A stretch of 23,079 nt of DNA, taken from contig BJOX01000269.1 in assembly GCA_009731375.1 (NCBI GenBank), positions 27,047 through 50,125 of the forward strand, read 5' to 3'. Shown in pieces: positions 19,195 through 23,079 of the stretch. Position numbers and translations under genes: made by a program. The notes under the pieces are model-generated. The model did no database searches. It was not told the DNA's origin and saw nothing but the letters and a program-made list of their open reading frames with translations. How positions within the stretch are numbered: the stretch's first letter is position 1; every line of letters begins with the position of its first letter. Source of the stretch: Paulinella micropora (Eukaryota > Cercozoa > Imbricatea > Euglyphida).

Positions 19195-19345
19195 TGCCTG
19201 CGCTGTTGCTTTTGTTTTGATTAGCCTATATTTTATCTCTGTTTGCTCTCTTTTCTACTCTGTCTTATTGTAATATTGAGTTTACTACAAGTTCAACACT
19301 AATGATTAAAATTCTAAGTTGGGGGAAAAAAAAGATTTCCTTATG
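19195..19345 (+). repeat. Dispersed repeat module, copy 1
   Basis: CTGTTTGCTCTC…TTGAGTTTACTACAAGTTC…ATGATTAAAATTCTAA followed by an A run. The same module recurs at 20,215-20,365 with small differences. It is associated with the R family in both places, so together they are probably parts of one longer retroposon. Confidence 0.6.
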
Positions 19346-19500
19346 AGCTTGTGGCTATGATTATGAGCTACACTAATAATAAGAGGAGGATACATGGATA
19401 ACAGAACACCGAACGGATTGTGACGAAAGATTAAGATGACGGATTGACGACTTGAACGAATGATTGACAGACTTTGAACTCTTTTCTCTTCTGTGTCTGT
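19346..19500. other. Short non-coding stretch
   Basis: No gene recognised. It holds ATTTCCTTATGAGCTTGT again (also near 18,994), a further scrap of the R family. Confidence 0.4.
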
Positions 19501-19675
19501 GTGTGTATGTGTGTATTTAGTTGTTTATATATATATATATATTTGCATGTATGTATGTATGTATGTTGCATAAGTGTGTATATTTATTTGTATATATGTA
19601 TATATGCATGTATGTATCTATGTGTGTATATTTGTATATATGTATGTATACATATACATATATGTATATATATAC

Positions 19676-19707
<32 letters not shown>

Positions 19708-19805
19708 ATATGCATGTTATATACGTGTACATGAACTTATGTGTATTTTATATATGTATATAGTATATGTGCATATATATGTATATACTTTATATTTGTT
19801 TATAT
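19501..19805. repeat. (TATG)n/(TA)n microsatellite
   Basis: About 300 bp of TG, TATG and TATA repeats with variants. The Tyr/Ile/Cys-rich frames across it on both strands are repeat translations. Confidence 0.95.
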
Positions 19806-20214
19806 GCTAACGCTGTATTTTTGTGGTTTGTATTTATGTTTATTTTGCTCATATGATTGTGTGCTTGCGGGGGGCTTTGTGGGGGAGGGAGGCATGTTTT
19901 GGCCTACAATGGTAGTGAGATTAGTATGTCTCGGGTATGTGGTCCGTATTCAATGGGCTACATGCCCGAGGCGTGCTAAGCTCTTCTAGCTTGTATGAGC
20001 CTTGCGTGCATCCTTCCCTCCATAAGTTCTCATTAACACTAGGGGGGTCATGGATCCGGGCAACTAAACGCTTCGGGCATTTAGACAATTATATGGCCAG
20101 CTTCTTACCTGTGATATATAGATCTTCTACTATTTGAGCCTACGCATGTTTCATCCTTTCCTCATATGTCTCCTCCTGCTCTTTGCTTGCTTTGCTTGCT
20201 TTGCCTGCATCTGT
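19806..20214. other. Non-coding intergenic DNA
   Basis: No credible gene. A GGGCATGT/ATGCCCGAG-type motif recurs around 19,965 and GCTTCGGGCAT near 20,070, without further structure. Confidence 0.5.
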
Positions 20215-20545
20215 TTGTTTTATTTGCTATTGCTTTTGCTTTGATTAACCGTGCTATATTTTACCTCTGTTTGCTCTCCTTTCTACTCTGTTTCATTTTA
20301 GTATTGAGTTTACTACAAGTTCAACACACTAATGATTAAAATTCTAATTGGTGAAAAAAAAAAAAGCAAAAAAAAAAAAAAATGGAGCGCTATTATCCGC
20401 TATATGTTGCACCTTAATTAAGTTCCAGTTTTCCTTTGAGCTTTTCTGATGTTCCTTAGAACCCTCTTTTTGAATTTAGCTCTTCTTATTGTTTTTTCCC
20501 TTTCCTCATTAAACCTTGCTTATTGTAATTTAAAAAAAAAAAAAA
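20215..20545 (+). mobile_element. Repeat module copy 2 plus family R copy 2
   Basis: 20,215-20,365 repeats the module of 19,195-19,345, ending in two A runs. 20,410-20,545 repeats the R unit (GTTCCTTAGAACC…CATTAAACCTTGCTTATTGT) and ends in A13. The order module then R, both A-tailed, supports a single composite retroposon with an internal A-rich stretch. Confidence 0.6.
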
Positions 20546-20679
20546 GCATGTATGAATATACAATGGAGTAGAAGACCAACAAGATACAGAGCATCTTTCA
20601 AACACACAAGCAATCCAAAGACGCCTGCAGGTTCTGCTGTAAGTGAAGCCCAACTCCGATTTGAAGGAAGAGGGAAGAG

Positions 20680-20714
20680 GAAGAAGAAGAAGAACAAAAA
20701 CAACAATAAAGGAA

Positions 20715-20745
<31 letters not shown>

Positions 20746-20850
20746 GAAGAAGAAGAAGAAGAAGAAGAAGAAGAAAAGAAAAGAAGAAGAAAAAATACAA
20801 CAACAACAACAACAACAACAAACAAACGAACAAACAAACAAATAAACTTT
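20680..20850. repeat. GAA/GAAA, CAA and AAAC simple repeats
   Basis: A purine-rich tract (GAAA then GAA) grades into CAA and AAAC repeats and ends just before the splice acceptor of the RS-repeat exon. Lys- or Leu/Ser-rich frames here are not genes. Confidence 0.9.
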
Positions 20851-20857
20851 TTTGCAG

Positions 20858-21180
20858 GGCTGGAAGGTCTGGTGAAGATGGAAGCTCCTAGAGGGACACC
20901 TAGAAGTCGGCCTTTGGTCGTCAAGAGGGGAGACAAAAGGCGGCGAGGCGAGCATAGCGAAAGCACGCGGATGCGCGGTCGGAGTCGGAGCAGGGAACGA
21001 CACCGGAACCGACACCGGAGTAGAAGCAACAGGAGCAGAAGCAGAAGCAGAAGCAGAAGCAGGAGCAGAAGCAGAAGCAGGAGCAGAAGCGAGAGCGGCT
21101 ATGGGAACTCCAAGAGAAGAAAAGCGCAAGACATAAGCTGGAGTCTGAGGAAGAATAATCCACACTGCTTTGCGGTATGA
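20858..21180 (+). CDS. Exon of an Arg/Ser-repeat (SR-like) protein
   Basis: The acceptor CTTTTTTGCAG ends at 20,857. The frame that follows is open to a TGA at 21,178-21,180 and reads KMEAPRGTPRSRPLVV, then a basic part (RGDKRRRGEH) and a long run of alternating Arg and Ser (about 20,975-21,090), ending NNPHCFAV. RS domains occur in splicing factors and related nuclear proteins, where phosphorylation of Ser controls assembly and speckle location. No RNA-recognition domain is visible in this exon. GCG|GTATGAG near 21,173 is also a fair 5' splice site, so the stop may be intronic. Part of the RS run could be simple-repeat expansion of AGAAGC. Confidence 0.5.
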
Positions 21181-21337
21181 GAATTTGTGAGGACCTGCGT
21201 GTGTGCGTGCCATTACCTACCTTTCTGTCTGTCTTTCCTTTATCATTGTTATCATATTTGATATATATGCATATATATATGTGTACATATATATATATAA
21301 TGTATATATATACACATATATATAATGTGTGTTCATG

Positions 21338-21340
21338 TAT

Positions 21341-21411
<71 letters not shown>

Positions 21412-21425
21412 GTTATTATTATTAT
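21338..21425. repeat. (TTTA)n microsatellite
   Basis: About 75 bp of TTTA repeat followed by a short ATT run. It is preceded by TATA-rich imperfect repeats (21,255-21,330). Confidence 0.95.
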
Positions 21426-21512
21426 CCTGAAAGGTGTTGGAGAAGGGGAAGGGGGAAAATGAAAATTGTGTACCCCCCCTCCACCCCCCAGCATTTCCGC
21501 ACCCCTGTCCCT

Positions 21513-21860
21513 ATAAATCATGATTTGTGGGAACCATGAGGAGTTGGGAGCTCATATTGGCAGGGTGGTTAGCTCCAGACTCGATCTTGATGCTGATATA
21601 ATTTTTTTGGAATTCAAGCAAATATTTGCGTTAGGGGAGTGTCCTGAATGCCAAAATTCATTGTTTGTTGTAGCCTTTTTTTGCACCCCCCATCGGAATA
21701 AATCATGATTTGTAGGAACCAGGAGGAGTTGGAGCTCATATTGGCAGGGTGTCTAGCCCCAGACTCGATCTTGATGCTGATATAGTTTTTTTGGAATTCA
21801 CGCAAATATTTGCGTTAGGGGAGTGTCCTGAATGCCAAATTTCCTTTTTTTTTTTTTTTT
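21513..21860. repeat. Two 185-bp direct repeats with perfect palindromes
   Basis: Two copies, starting near 21,513 and 21,698 (period 185), share most bases over about 145 bp. Each begins with the 12-base palindrome AAATCATGATTT and contains GCAAATATTTGC, extended in copy 2 to CGCAAATATTTGCG. A T-rich end closes each copy. No coding frame spans both. Confidence 0.8.
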
Positions 21861-21869
21861 GCAGCACTT

Positions 21870-22395
21870 GCCGGTGCCTCCGGCAATTGAACGTACCCTG
21901 TCGATGGGGCAGTGGGGGTCCGGAGGGCCCTCCCCCCGGAAACCCCAGCCCTGTGATTGTACGTACCCGTTCTGGTCGCGGGTGGCACCCACACCTGAAA
22001 ATTCAGGCTTTTTTGCCACCAGACGCCCTTTGCGGCACCTCCGGCAATGCAACGTACCCTGTCGAAGGGAAGGGGGGGGTTCCGGGGTGCTCTCCCCGGG
22101 AACCCCAGCCCTGTGATTGTACGTACCCGTTCTGGTCGCGGGTGGCACTCAACCTGAAAATTCAGGGTTTTTTGCCACCATGCGCCCTTTGCGGCACCTC
22201 CGGCAATTCAACGTACCTTGTCGAAGGGAAAGGGGGGGTCCGGGGAGCCCTGCGATTGTACGTACCCGTTCTGGTCGCGGGTGGCACCCACACCTGAAAA
22301 TTGAGGTTTTTTGCCACCAGGCGCCCTCTGCGGCACCTCCGGCAATTCAACGTACTCTGTCGAAGGGAAAGGGGGCGGGAGGGGGGTCCGGGGGA
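21870..22395. repeat. GC-rich minisatellite, about 3.5 units
   Basis: CTCCGGCAAT recurs at 21,878, 22,039, 22,198 and 22,337 (periods 161, 159, 139). Each full unit contains CAACGTACC, a G-run, GATTGTACGTACCCGTTCTG, and the hairpin-like CCTGAAAATTCAGG. The frames across it on both strands are repeat translations and show no known domain. Confidence 0.85.
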
Positions 22396-22491
22396 CCAAA
22401 ACAAAAAGTGATAAGAAGTGGGGCTGGCGGGGTTTGGTGCGCGAACGAAGCGCACCGGTAAACCATCCTTTCAGGTGTTGGCGCAGCCGCT

Positions 22492-22517
22492 AATTATTAT
22501 TATTATTATTATTATTT
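22492..22517. repeat. (ATT)n tract
   Basis: ATT repeat directly before the tRNA-like head of the SINE. Confidence 0.9.
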
Positions 22518-22748
22518 GGACACCGTGATAGCCCAGTGATCAAGTTCTACCATCTGGGCCCTGTCGCCAGTTCGATTCCCGTCGGTGCCACCAGTATTTT
22601 CATTGAACATACCGGCCCGTCTGGAAGTGTTGGAACTGCCCTTGCGGGGGTGTCATTAGAGCCTATCGTCAATTCTTCGTACTCCCCTCACGGGTGAGAC
22701 GATGGAGGCGCATGTGCAGAAATGCATCAGCCATTGACAGAGAAGCAC

Positions 22749-22784
<36 letters not shown>
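22518..22784 (+). mobile_element. tRNA-derived SINE with ATT tail
   Basis: 22,518-22,593 is tRNA-like: GGACACCG at the start pairs with CGGTGCC at the end (one bulged A), followed by ACCA. An A-box-like TGATAGCCCAGTGATCAAG (22,526-22,544) and a B-box-like AGTTCGATTCC (22,569-22,579) are at usual spacing. A tRNA-unrelated body follows and ends in GGAGGCGCATGTGC…GAGAAGCAC plus (TATT/ATT)n at 22,749-22,784. Internal Pol III promoter, body and microsatellite tail are the standard SINE build. The T-stem pairing is poor, so it is not a working tRNA gene. Confidence 0.72.
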
Positions 22785-22877
22785 AGTAAGCAAGGTTTAA
22801 TGAGAAAGAGACGGAAAAAATTAAGAAGAGCTTAATCCAAATGAATTCTGGTTCCAAGGACCTTCCATGGGCTGATT
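22785..22877 (-). mobile_element. Retroposon family R, copy 3 (inverted)
   Basis: The reverse complement of the R unit at 19,016-19,100: ACAGTAAGCAAGGTTTAATG and GAATTCTGGTTCCAAGGA are shared. Here its tail is (AAT)n, not poly-A, and is the same tract as the SINE tail, so the two elements meet tail to tail. Confidence 0.6.
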
Positions 22878-22879
22878 GT

Positions 22880-23079
22880 ATTATTATTATTCAGCCCAAT
22901 GGCCTCAAGGCGTTAAACTGTGACGCCAACTCATAACCCTTTGGTGGTAGATGCTGGGGAGGAGGGTCGTTGCGCGCGTAAAAGATCTTAAACTCCGCAT
23001 ATGCTGGTTGATAGCCCAGGACCCAGCAGACACCAGATTGTTATGGGTGGGGTTTCGAGGCAGCTCTAGCAACCGCGCT
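22880..23079 (+). mobile_element. AAT-tailed retroposon C, copy 2 (partial, runs off the end)
   Basis: From an (ATT)n run it reads CAGCCCAATGGCCTCAAGG onward and is the exact reverse complement, by eye, of 6675-6870. The element continues beyond the window. Confidence 0.75.

Noticed and set aside
19517-19810. Overlapping Tyr/Ile/Cys-rich frames on both strands
   Set aside because: All derive from the TATG/TA microsatellite.
21749-22297. 182-codon frame and its opposites in the minisatellite
   Set aside because: Translations of the 160-bp repeat unit in several frames; no family similarity.

Overview
This window looks like a piece of a eukaryotic nuclear genome, most likely an aquatic invertebrate. 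It has exon-like reading frames bounded by splice signals, a decayed non-LTR (LINE) retrotransposon, tRNA-derived and other AAT-tailed retroposons, a MITE-like element, and very dense microsatellites (CT, CTA, AAT/ATT, GAA, TATG, TTTA). No rRNA gene, intact tRNA gene, CRISPR array or bacterial operon was seen. Assembly gaps (N) lie at 1011-1020, 3674-3789, 4194-4203 and 10193-10202. The species cannot be named from the sequence; the microsatellite load recalls decapod crustaceans or cephalopods, which is only an impression.

Layout. 1-799 is a GC-rich minus-strand exon of a long coiled-coil protein. 800-3540 is non-coding and holds a 285-bp inverted-repeat element (1974-2258). 3541-4203 is simple sequence broken by gaps. 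4204-9985 is a plus-strand LINE: a coiled-coil/FP-like ORF1 (about 4270-5515), then a cluster of minus-strand AAT-tailed retroposons (5535-6870), then an ORF2 with endonuclease, reverse transcriptase and C-terminal remnants ending in a (TAA)n tail. 10,200-12,560 is simple-sequence-rich host DNA.

The most notable part is 12,766-17,646, a compact block of about 4.9 kb that looks like an integrated DNA virus of the Polinton-like/virophage-like sort. A large phage-tail-like fibre gene with a discoidin-like domain runs leftward. From a 76-bp AT-rich divergent spacer, a charged protein, an F-box/zinc-like small protein and a DDE (rve) integrase run rightward with 5-6 bp gaps. A start codon for a further frame overlaps the integrase stop. 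The fibre, charged-protein and integrase genes carry frame changes or stops, so the copy looks like a decayed endogenous viral element. No capsid, ATPase, protease or polymerase gene is present, so it is a fragment.

17,650-23,079 returns to host DNA: a possible Cys-rich zinc-finger exon (18,054-18,313), polyA-tailed repeats in two rounds (18,968-20,545), TATG microsatellites, an RS-repeat exon (20,858-21,180), two 185-bp direct repeats built on perfect palindromes, a GC-rich minisatellite of about 160 bp, a tRNA-like SINE with an ATT tail, and at the right edge an inverted, apparently identical copy of a retroposon that also sits inside the LINE 16 kb away.
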